Below are positions 55,010 through 64,000 of a DNA stretch of 64,000 nucleotides, one piece after another. The notes under the pieces were generated by a model. That model saw only the letters and a program-made list of their open reading frames with translations. It did not search any database and was not told the DNA's origin. Within the stretch, counting starts at the first letter, position 1. Each line of letters opens with the position of its first letter. Origin of the DNA: Cryptomeria japonica (lineage: Eukaryota; Streptophyta; Pinopsida; Cupressales; Cupressaceae); assembly GCF_030272615.1 (NCBI RefSeq), contig NC_081415.1:599304144-599368143 (forward strand). The letters are read 5' to 3'. A program made the translations under genes and the position numbers.

Positions 55010-56893
55010 TCATACCAAAGTCTGACTGATGTAGTAAATGGCGTGTTCCTTCCCTTGATCATCTGTTTGCGCCAATAATGCCCCCAATGCCATTGCAGTA
55101 GCACATATATACAAAATAAGGGGTTTTCTAGGAGCAGGAGGCATCAATATGGGAGGTGATGCTAGATATTCTTTTAATTTCTCAAAGGCCTTTTGACATA
55201 GGCAATCCCATTTAAATTTTGTGTCTTTGCATAGGAGGTGTGCAAATGGATGGCACTTATCTGCTATTTGTGAAATGAAACGTTTGACAAACTGGAGTTT
55301 TCCCTGGAGACTGCGCAGTTGTCTGAGAGTTTTTGGTGTAGGCATTTCCATGATAGTTTTTACTTTTGCAGGATCGACCTCGATGCCTCTGCGGGAAACA
55401 ATGAATCCTAATACTTTTTCTGATGTGACTCCAAACACACACTTTTTTGGATTTAGCCGTAGTTTGTATTTTTCTAATCTTTTAAAGATCTGCTTTAGAA
55501 TGGGAATGTGTTCTTGTCTTGTCTTAGATTTGCCTAGCAGATCATCCACATAGTCCTCCATAATTTTGTGTAAGAGGTCATGAAAAATTGTTGTCATTGC
55601 ACGTTGATACATAGCTCCAGCATTTTTAAGGCCAAAAGGCATGACCCGGTAATAGAAGGTACCCCATGGTGTTGTGAATGCAATTTTATGCTGATCCCAA
55701 TCTGCTATCCTAATTTGGTTGTATCCAGAAAACCCATCCATTAGCGATAACATTTCATGTCCTGTTGTAAGGTCCACAATCATGTCTATATTAGGGAGCG
55801 GGAAATCATCTTTAGGACAAGCTATATTTAGATCTTGGAAATCTGTGTAGATGCGGATGCCCCCAGTAGGTTTGCCTACAGGTACAATGTTGGAGACCCA
55901 TTCAGCATAATCTATTGGTTTGATAAATTTTGTGTCTAACAACTTTTGGAGTTCCGCCTTGACCAGGAGTGCAATATGTGGGTGCATTTTGCACAATTTT
56001 TGTTTTACAGATTTTGCATCTGGGTGAACAGCAAGATTGTGAACCACCAAGGCAGGGTCCAACCCCAACATATCGAAATAGGACCATGCAAAATTGATTT
56101 TTACCTCTGTAAGGAAGTTGATGAAGTCTTGTTTCTCGATTTCTATGAGGGATTTGGCAATGAGCACATTTTTTGAAATGACTTCAGTGCCCATGTTGAT
56201 GCTATCTATTTCTTCTATCAACAAATTTGATTTGTCCTGTGGAAGGTAACCAATGGTAGGGAGGTCAAATCCCTCATCGTCAAGTGCCTTTTCTAGGTTT
56301 TCACTTTCAGATACACCCTTTGTTTTTATTTCTTGTTCATCCAAAGGCACCTCAGGGAGGTTTTCAACTATGGAATCATATATTTTTCTTTTATTATCTT
56401 TTTTGTGGCTAAGGGCATTGACTTGACTACCAAAGTATCCCTTTTTGTGTAGTTGAATACCCTCAATTCTGCTACAATCTTCCATATTTTGCGATGTTAG
56501 GAGAGCAATGAGAGCATTATCGTCGGTGCAGATATCTAAAGTGGGTTTGTCTTTTTGGTCCCAATCAATGAGTTCAGGATGGACAAGATGTAGCTCATGT
56601 GAAGTGGGAGGGGTTACAGGGGTGATGGTATTGATGTAAGCGTCCAAGAAGATATCTTTCTCGTATTCATAAGGCATTTCATGGAATTCCTCTTCGTCAG
56701 CGCTTTTGATATCTAAAGAAGGACTAGAAGGGGCACCAGTGATAGTAATCTTAGGCACCAGGGTGTACCCCAAGCCTCTGTTGTATCTGTAGGAGATAGG
56801 ATTTATGGGTGTTTTTCTTCCTTTCTCCTTTGGTCCTAGGCCGTGTCCTTTGTAACCCATTTTTTCAACTATGGCAAATGCTTTTGGGTACAT
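55010..56893 (-). CDS. G-patch segment and reverse transcriptase of the outer element
   Basis: 627 uninterrupted codons. The start region reads AFAIVEKMGYKGHGLGPKEK, a good G-patch match. An acidic linker follows, then RT: RIYTDFQDLNIACPKDDFPLP, LSLMDGFSGYNQI, MPFGLKNAGAMYQR, and YVDDL at 55538-55552. It ends in the first RNase H (ILYICATAMALGALLAQ). The frame lacks the TAG that separates G-patch and RT in the inner element. The upstream join to the protease is broken by stops near 57000-57110. Confidence 0.93.
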   Translation of the reverse strand: MYPKAFAIVEKMGYKGHGLGPKEKGRKTPINPISYRYNRGLGYTLVPKITITGAPSSPSLDIKSADEEEFHEMPYEYEKDIFLDAYINTITPVTPPTSHELHLVHPELIDWDQKDKPTLDICTDDNALIALLTSQNMEDCSRIEGIQLHKKGYFGSQVNALSHKKDNKRKIYDSIVENLPEVPLDEQEIKTKGVSESENLEKALDDEGFDLPTIGYLPQDKSNLLIEEIDSINMGTEVISKNVLIAKSLIEIEKQDFINFLTEVKINFAWSYFDMLGLDPALVVHNLAVHPDAKSVKQKLCKMHPHIALLVKAELQKLLDTKFIKPIDYAEWVSNIVPVGKPTGGIRIYTDFQDLNIACPKDDFPLPNIDMIVDLTTGHEMLSLMDGFSGYNQIRIADWDQHKIAFTTPWGTFYYRVMPFGLKNAGAMYQRAMTTIFHDLLHKIMEDYVDDLLGKSKTRQEHIPILKQIFKRLEKYKLRLNPKKCVFGVTSEKVLGFIVSRRGIEVDPAKVKTIMEMPTPKTLRQLRSLQGKLQFVKRFISQIADKCHPFAHLLCKDTKFKWDCLCQKAFEKLKEYLASPPILMPPAPRKPLILYICATAMALGALLAQTDDQGKEHAIYYISQTLV

Positions 56894-57562
56894 TTCTTTG
56901 GATATTCTTGCTAGATCTTCATCCTCTTCTCTATACAGCCATGAAGAGATATCTTCTTCGAGGCTCTTATTATCAAGTGGGCCCCATTACTGGAAGGTGG
57001 TGTTTTGGCATTGCATGACTGGTTTTGGGTCCTTTTTTATCTCTTTTGGTTTGCCAAATGACTTAGGAGAGAGAGGGAGGTTGCCTATTAAAAAGACATC
57101 CTCCAACTTTTATTCTCCACAGCCATTGTCCAAGATCTTGATTTGATTATCTGGTTGGGATGATGTGGAGGCAACATTTGATGTGTCAGATGGAGGCATT
57201 GGCGAGGGTCTATTTAGTGGGCAATGATACAGATGCTTCCCCTCTAATAGTTTGCAATATTGAAAAGGTTGGGGATCACCTTTGATAGTGATCTCTCTTC
57301 CGTTATAGGGGAATTTTATGCATTGGTGATAGGTGGAGGGTACGGCCTGCAAGGAATGAATCCATGGCCTCCCAAGGAGAATGTTGTAGGGAAGGTCAAG
57401 ATCTAGTACTTGGCAAGGGGTTTCAATTGTAATGGGGCCCACTTGAAGAGGTAAGGTGACCACGCCCTTTGAAATTTTTTCTGCATCATCATATGCCTTT
57501 ATTGTGATCCTTCCTGATGTGTCTATCAGATCCTCAGAAAGTCCTAATTATTTTATTAATTT
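56894..57562 (-). pseudogene. Retropepsin region of the outer element (broken)
   Basis: Contains MVTLPLQVGPITIETPCQVL and DLPYNILLGRPWIHSLQAVPSTYHQ, the second half of the protease. The active-site block (CILIDGGSGLNLCT) is at the end of the preceding gag-protease frame near 57563-57600. Stops near 57546-57562, 57107 and 57000 interrupt it. Confidence 0.85.
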
Positions 57563-60075
57563 CTATGTGCACAGATTAAGCCCGGATCCACCGTCTATCA
57601 GGATACATTTGACCTTGTGCTTGTGGATGAGAGCTTCGATGTGCAAAGGTTTGTTATGGTCTTCATCTGCAGGAGCATCTTTGGAGTTAAATACAATGTG
57701 TTGCTGGGCAGCAAGGTTTCCAATGAGGGCTTGGAATTGGGTGGCATTGATATTATCTGGAACACGTGATTGGAAAAGGGCTTGTTCCAAAATTTCTTTA
57801 TGGATCGGGGAGGTCTTGAGAAGTTCCAAAATGGAGATCTGCGCGGGTGTCTTCCCAAGTTGATCAAGGAGGTCATATCGGCGGGTGGAAGACATGGGTG
57901 GGGGGTTTGGTGGGCGAGGAACTCCTTGGATGGTGACTCTTCCTCGGTGTGTAGTTGCATTGCAGTCATTCTGGAAATGGGAGGTGGAAGGCGTGGTGCC
58001 CTGAATGACTATCCTAGCAGGATTTGATCTGCTTTGGGAAGAAGGAGGATTAACTCCTTGGATGGTTATGACATTGACATTATTGTCTGTAGGTTCAATG
58101 CGACCTACCAAAAAATCAAAACTGGTTACGTGATTAGCGTAGTCATAACCCATTTCATTAGATGATGAGCCTTTTCCTTTATCATGCTTCAGGAAGGGTT
58201 CCTGGTACATTTTGAGTTTGTCATTGTTATTACCAGGTTTTGCAATTGCTACTTCAATCTCACCTCTATCAATGAGATCTTGTATGTAGATCTTCAGTTT
58301 CATACACTTTCATGTATCATGTCCCTTGATACAATGGTATTCACAATACTCATTTTCATTATACCATCTCGGTTTAGGTTGATTGGGGTCAAATGGGCGA
58401 GTGATTGGAAAAACCACTACACCTGCTTGGACAAGTTTTTGAAACACCACTTCAATAGGCTCAGCCAGAGGAGTGAAATCTCTTGTAGTCCTGTTATTCG
58501 ATTGGGGTGGTCGTCCCTGGATTGAGACATTGTTGTGAGGTTTTTGGGATTGATTTTGGTTGTTGAATTGATGATTGTTGGTGGTGGATTTTGGGGGAGC
58601 GGCCACAGTTTGGACCCGCTTTGCATCAGTTATACTATCATTGACCACATTTTTGTTTTTGGACCAGAATTTTGACTTGTCATTATAATAAGAGGAAAAA
58701 CTTTGTGTCGACTTTTGGTAATGTTTCAAGGTTCTTTCTTCCAACAAGACACATTCGAGGGCGAGACCCTTATCGGTCAAATTTTGGAAGGATTTGATGC
58801 ATTGGGATATTAAAGGTCTTGAAAGTTCAGGCACCAAGTTATTTTGGAATAGCTCAATTTGATGTTGTTTTGGCATGTCCCACTGAAATTTCTTGATAAG
58901 ATGTCACCATCTTTGTAGGAAATTGGCGAAGGTTTCTCCGGGCCTTTGTTTTGTATTACATAGGTCCATCATAGAAACATCATTACCCATGTTGTATGCA
59001 TAGTGGGCCACAAATTTTTCTGCCAAGTTTGGAAAAGAGACAATGGAACCTCGTGGTAAAGATGAGAACCATGCCAAGGCATCTCCCGTGAGCCTCTTGG
59101 GAAAGAGTCTATGAAGATAAAGGTCACTATAGGAGACTTCCTGACATAAGATGTGGAATTCTCGAACATGATCTCGGGGGTCTCTTTTGCCTTCATACTT
59201 GGTGAATTTAGGAATCTCAAATCCTAGGAGATATTCTTCCTTTTATTAGTCCTTTGTTTCATGTCCTTGATGATATTCTTCATGTCTTAAATTTCCTTGA
59301 TGAGGTCTTGTTGTGGGCTTTGATAATGATGAAGTGTATTTGCCCCAAGAATTAGATGAACCAAAGAAGGTGCACCACCACCAATATATTGATATGATGA
59401 GGAGGTGGGAACATGGGATGTGATGACCGATGTCGTTGGGGTTTGAGGGACAGTTGGTTGCGGTCCGCCAACTATTGTGATGGGATTGAATACGGCCCAG
59501 ATAAAATTTGCGACATTGTTGGGAGGAAGGGAAGTTTGTGGAATAGAAATTTGTGGTTGAATAGAAGGAGGTGGTATAGAAGTTTGTTGGAGAATGGATG
59601 AGATCGGATTTGATAGTGGTATGGATGGTAAGGAGGAAGAAGGTGGGATGGAGACCACGGTGGGAGGTACCGCGGGTGGCATTGATTGAGCCTGAATGAT
59701 TGATGGGGCTGCAATTGATTGAGTTTGAATAGTAGGTGCAGCACTTTGTGTGGGAGCGAGGTCTCCTTATGGTTGTTGGGTGAGAGCGGATCTATTAAAT
59801 TCAGGTGGAAGTTGAGCTCCATGTTCAAGGAGAGTTTTCAGAAGTACAGTAGGATTGTGTTTAATAAACTTTTCCATCATCTCCACTAGGAAAGTTTGCA
59901 CTTCTGGACAAAGTTCATCTTGGTTAACCACGTCAAGATTTTGACTTTGATCTTGATCGCTAGGTTGCCCACTTTGTGTATGATCTTGTGTGGGATCTTA
60001 ATATAGGACACCAATGTCTGGCATGCCATATTGTTGTTTAGCCATCTTTTTCTTTTGGGATCGAGTTGCAACCAT
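57563..60075 (-). pseudogene. gag and start of protease, outer element (broken)
   Basis: Starts at ATG 60075 (MVATRSQKKKMAKQQYGMPD). Stops follow within 30 codons (TAA near 59999) and near 59767. A Pro/Ser/Thr/Gln-rich spacer (59290-59760) precedes the gag core, recognisable by HVREFH, LCNTKQRPGETFANFLQRW and related blocks around 58900-59220. A zinc knuckle CEYHCIKGHDT follows at 58310-58350. Then a Gln/Asn-rich linker leads to LDQLGKTPAQISILELLKTSP and the protease active-site block CILIDGGSGLNLCT. Several stops and at least one frameshift make it nonfunctional. Confidence 0.88.
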
Positions 60076-62647
60076 ACACGATATTTGTGATGAAAAGACT
60101 TAGGAAAAATGTGATGAAAGGACTTAGGAAATTTGAGGATGACTGATGGAGGAGGTATAGTAGTGATGGTTTAGAAGAAATTTGATGACTAGGTTGTCTT
60201 TGGTATGAACATGAAGGATCGATTCGAATGGCAAGTTATATGAAGGGATACGACCACCCTGATTTTGATGATAGTTGGTGTTTCAAAGGACAAACTTGAA
60301 TGTTGATGGAGATGACGGACTCTTAGCTTCTCTCTTAGGCTTATGAAATATGGGATGGACAGAGCTTTGACGCAAATTTTTTTTTTTTGGACTTGGTGTG
60401 GGTAATGACTTGGACAATTATTTGTGTCTTGACAAGTGTTTTTGCAAAGTGTTTGGGGATAGTGATGTGTTTTTAGTCTACTCTTGGCAAGTATGTATCA
60501 AACAAAGCAAACACAGTGATCAAATGCATATTATATCAAAGACACTCATGCTCATATACAACATTCTTAAGGCTGGCAAGGACAATAGTCATTGAATCCC
60601 AATTGGTTTCCCATCTACGCTTACCCAGAGTGGACACTTAGATGCTTGACCCCACTGGCTCCCCTCCACGACACTCACTTCTCGGGGCAGCCAAGCATCA
60701 ATTCCCATGAAAACTCCTTATGGCGAACTTTGTGTCTCTACTAAGGGTTGTAAGAATATGGGCCGCTTCAGAGGTCTGACCTCCTGCACCAATGACTAGA
60801 AGGTTTTTGGCCACTATGAACAAGGTGTTTAGTAAGTCTTCCCGTTAGGAGCTACCCTTCGAAGTTGCACAAGCACAATTGAGGCCTATAGCCCAATGAA
60901 GCACCAAGAACTTAGTAGTCATGCAAGTATGATCGAGATCTCTAGGATCCTACTAAGCACCCAATGTGAGGGTGAACTCTCATATAGCCCCAACTATTAA
61001 CCCTTTCGTAGTCAATGGCCTATTTATTATAGTTTGTTGGGAACCCCAGGTCCGGGTGTACTTGCTTGGGTCGTTCCCCTCTTATCTTCTCAAAGAGCAA
61101 GTTGGGAGGGCAGGCCCGCTAGAGGTAAACACACAATCAAACAAGAAAAGGTTGGAGGGTCTGGATTTCTGATCGTCTAGTAAGACGAGAGCATACTTTC
61201 CTACCTTTACACTTTTCTTAAAGACACATAAGACAATGGTTCATTCCATTTTAATTAATATCGAGGTGCCTAATTTAAATAAATGCACAATATTTGGTTG
61301 AATCAGCTAGGCAACTTGCAAAACCACTTGATTAGTAGTTTGAAAAATGGAGTCTTCAAAAAGCATCCTGCAAAACAACTTGATTAGTAGTTTGGAAAAA
61401 CAGAGTCTTCAAGAAGCGTCCTGCAAAACAACAAAATGACCAAAAATATTAATTTTTTTTTTGATTTTTTGGGAATGAATAGAAAAACATGAATAAAAAC
61501 TTTTTTACTAATGACAAATGTGGATTTGAAGAAAGCTTTGATGGGTAAATGGGGTTTGACTAGGTTTTTGCCACTTTCCAAGGGATAGGCAAGCGAAAAA
61601 TGGGGATTTTGGAGGAGAGATGACGGAATGAGAAAATTTGTTCAAGAGGGACAAAGAAGCAAAAGTTGGAGATGGATAATATGAGAAAAATTTGGAGGTG
61701 ATTGGATAAAAGGGGAAGGAGTTATGACAAACCCTAAAAATAGAGAAATATGGGATTTTGGGCTTCAAAAAGTGGATTTTTGGGATAAGGTCTCCAAGGA
61801 AGGAAATGTGGAAAATGGCAATGCGGAGAATCTGGTGAAGTTTGGAGGAAAATGGAGTCGAGATAAAGAAGATATGGCAAAAAAATAGAACAGACATAAA
61901 CCCTAGATTTAATAGAGCAGACAGAAACCTTAGATTTAACATAGCAGAAACCCTAAATTTAATAGAATTAAAAAAAATGTCAAAGGTCTGGATTTCTGAT
62001 TGTCTAGATAGACAAGAGCATAATCTCCTACTTTCACACTTTCCTACTGTCAGACAGATTATCTTTAAACAAAGCAGATAACAGGAAATGAAAAAAAAAG
62101 AAATGCAGACTACAGTTAGCGCCTAAAAATTTCAGACAGATTAACAGAGCAGACAGTAGCACTAAACAAATAGAAAAGTGTCAAAGATCCGGATTTCTGA
62201 TTGTCTAGATAGACAAGAGCATACTCTCCTATTTTCACACTTTCCTGTGGTCAGAGCATACAGTCGCGCTAAACAGAATAGAAAAGTGAAAGGTCTAGAT
62301 TTCTGATTGTCTATATAGACAAGAACATACTCTCCTACTTTCACACAGATTATAATTAAACAGAGCAGATAACAGAGTAAATAACAGATCGGATAACAGG
62401 AATTCAAATTCCCACAAAAATGCTCGCGCTAATCATAGAGCTATCGTGCTAAAACTGAAACAAAAAGAGAAAAAGAACATAAATGAAAACGCAATAGAAA
62501 CAGAAAAGAAGTTGTTGCGTCGAAATACAGAGCCGCTATTCTGGAACCTACAAAAAAGATTTTTTTTTTCTGCAGTCACGCTATTCTAGAACCTGCGTCT
62601 CACAACTCACAAAAACCTTAAAAAAAAAATTAGTTCTTAGGGATGTG
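60076..62647. other. Leader (5' untranslated region) of the outer element
   Basis: 2.6 kb without gene. Holds the hairpin repeats at 61173-62322 and scattered GCGCTA words (62110-62590). The part 60600-61170 is GC-balanced with no recognised motif. Confidence 0.5.
61153..62350 (-). repeat. Four copies of a hairpin-bearing leader repeat
   Basis: GGTCTGGATTTCTGATTGTC...GACAAGAGCATACTCTCCTA recurs with the hairpin at 61173-61188 (TCGTCT/AGACGA), 62000-62015 and 62201-62216 (TTGTCTA GA TAGACAA) and 62307-62322 (TTGTCTA TA TAGACAA). Each ends CCTACTTTCACACTTTCCT or similar. The first copy changes both sides of one base pair, keeping the stem. Confidence 0.88.
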
Positions 62648-62667
62648 GGTCCCACCGGGCGTGCCAA
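62648..62667 (-). other. Primer binding site of the outer element
   Basis: Next to the LTR the minus strand reads TGGCACGCCCGGTGGGACCC, starting with TGG as a tRNA CCA complement. I cannot name the tRNA. Confidence 0.7.
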
Positions 62668-62669
62668 AA

Positions 62670-63774
62670 TGAAGAGGGGAAAACAGATTTGAAAGTCAAA
62701 TGATCAAAACATAACGAAATAAACATGCAGAATACTAAAATATCATTAAAAGACCATTCCACCTTTCTATTTTACCTTCTCCTTCGGATTGAGCTTGATG
62801 AAGTGAAGGCGCCTCTTGATAATGCTCCACTTGATGTGCTCCTTTGATTGCTGGATGTGGATGGCTCTCCAATGTTGTGCACAAAGGGAATGGATTTGAA
62901 AAATGATAAGGATGAGATGATCAAGTTGCCAAGATGATTTCCTGGGCTCAAAAGGGCTGGGCTCAAAAGGGCAGCATAAGCTTACTGGATTTCAAGATGT
63001 TTTGAATCAAGGGATGGAGCCCTATTTTATAGGAAGAGGAGAGGAAAACAAATGGCTAGGATGAATTCGAGATGAAGGGCTAAGATTTACTTGTGAGCTC
63101 ACACAAGGTCCAAGAGAGGGTGTGGAGACCAAGAAATATGCCTTAAAGGCATTTCGTATCTCCACACTCCACAAGATGCATTGGAGGAATTAAAAATTCT
63201 CCAAAAAAGGATATCATGGGGATTGGAGGAATAAAAAGAAATTAAAAATTCCTTAGGAGAGGGGATGCTTAGAGGAATGTGTGATTTCAAAAATCTTACA
63301 TTCACCTAGGAAAAAAGCATTTAAAGCTAGTGGCTGGATGAAAAGGACAAAGAGTTGACTTTGTAGCTAATCATGATGATTAACCATTAACAACTCATTA
63401 GGAGGGGGATTAGAGGAAATGTTAGGTGGGATTAATATTTGTAGGAGAATTTGACTAGGAGAGAGAATGAGTGAAGGGAATAAAAAATTAGAAGAATAAT
63501 GTTAAGTGAGTTTAGGGAGTTTCTAGAAGAATGAATTAAGAAGATGATTTGTAGGAATCATGTAGGTTAACTAATTAATTTAGCTAAGAGGAAGATTTGT
63601 GAGGATTTGATTTTTTTAGAAGAATAAAGAAAGGGATTGATTTATTAAATAAATCAATCATATGCTATAGTGACAATATTAATTATATTTAATTAAGATT
63701 GAGAGGAATTTGAATTAACATAATTAATTAATTATGCAAGGAATAATTAAAATAATTATTTTTAAGTGTCTACA
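62670..63774 (-). repeat. Outer element right (5') LTR, complete
   Basis: 1,105 bp, TGAAGAGGGG ... GTGTCTACA. A TATA box (TATAAAATAGGGCTCC) reads on the minus strand at 63022-63031. It serves as the uninterrupted reference for the left LTR. Confidence 0.95.
63022..63031 (-). promoter_or_regulatory. TATA box in the outer right (5') LTR
   Basis: Minus-strand TATAAAATAG followed by GGCTCC. It is retained here and lost in the left copy. Confidence 0.6.
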
Positions 63775-64000
63775 CTATTAAATATATAGTTTTATTGCCC
63801 GCTTGTTACACAAGTAAATAGATGAAAGTTCATTAACGAAAAAAATGGGTAAATTTGTAACGTTACCCTGTTCCATCAAGTTGCTAACAAGACAATAATA
63901 CACATGACCTTGCTTGTCTAAAAAAATCTAATGGAGTACATGTAATATGGAAGTTAAGATTCTTTAATTAAGATACCGGAAATCAAAATGCTTCAAACAG
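63775..64000. other. Right flank of the outer element
   Basis: Begins with the CTATT target duplication. AT-rich, no gene or repeat recognised in the remaining bases. Confidence 0.6.

Larger units (their letters stand above)
30452..63774 (-). mobile_element. Outer (older) Ty3/gypsy Tat-lineage LTR retrotransposon, interrupted twice
   Basis: Its LTRs begin TGAAGAGGGG (30452 and 62670) and end ...GTGTCTACA (51043 and 63774) on the plus strand. Flanks CTGTT (30447-30451) and CTATT (63775-63779) are a target duplication with one change. Genes run on the minus strand: gag from 60075, protease, RT, RNase H, second RNase H, integrase ending 52934. The left LTR was invaded by the element at 30675-49361 and by a solo LTR at 49689-50484. 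Without them the element is about 13.8 kb. The first 223 bp of the two LTRs differ at about 11 sites, mostly transitions, so it is clearly older than the inner element. Confidence 0.93.

Overview
The window is plant nuclear DNA made almost entirely of transposable elements. I found no host gene with normal housekeeping function, no rRNA, no tRNA gene and no CRISPR. Plant-type Ty1/copia and Ty3/gypsy Tat-lineage retrotransposons, a plant mobile domain ORF, long AT microsatellites and deep nesting point to a vascular plant with a large repeat-rich genome. A gymnosperm is plausible, but the sequence does not prove it.

Layout. 1-1711: the 3' end of a dead copia element (RT, RNase H, polypurine tract, LTR). 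2006-2383: a broken C-terminus of a PIF1-like helicase. 3471-18907: a probable large, decayed DNA transposon. It has a plus-strand multi-exon accessory gene (ends 6166), a 7-copy array of about 360 bp, and a minus-strand transposase relic (14233 to 10275) with recognisable DFAENY, WSD and GHGKGEHDG motifs. Its ends carry repeated GGATATC/TATCCGAT inverted motifs. Its right end encloses a 3.6 kb, 90-bp-unit minisatellite between inverted GA and CT tracts. A 924-bp solo LTR-like insert with a 5-bp target duplication splits the transposase. 18908-30451: AT-rich DNA without recognisable genes, holding an array of six 37-bp-spaced palindromes, microsatellites, a 975-bp inverted-repeat element and a foldback element.

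30452-63774: three nested LTR insertions. The older Tat-lineage element (outer, about 13.8 kb without inserts) is transcribed on the minus strand. Its left LTR was hit by a younger 18.7 kb Tat-lineage element (30675-49361) and separately by a 796-bp solo LTR (49689-50484). All three insertions have TG...CA ends and target duplications.

Both Tat elements show gag with a zinc knuckle, retropepsin, G-patch-like segment, RT, RNase H, a second (archaeal-type) RNase H and integrase. The younger one has LTRs that differ at one position by eye, yet its pol has several stops and frameshifts. Between pol and its 3' LTR it also carries a long antisense ORF with a plant mobile domain. Clusters of AGCGCT palindromes lie next to both of its LTRs, in opposite orientation. 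Its primer binding site matches about 34 nt of the 3' end of a tRNA that I recognise as tRNA-Trp.
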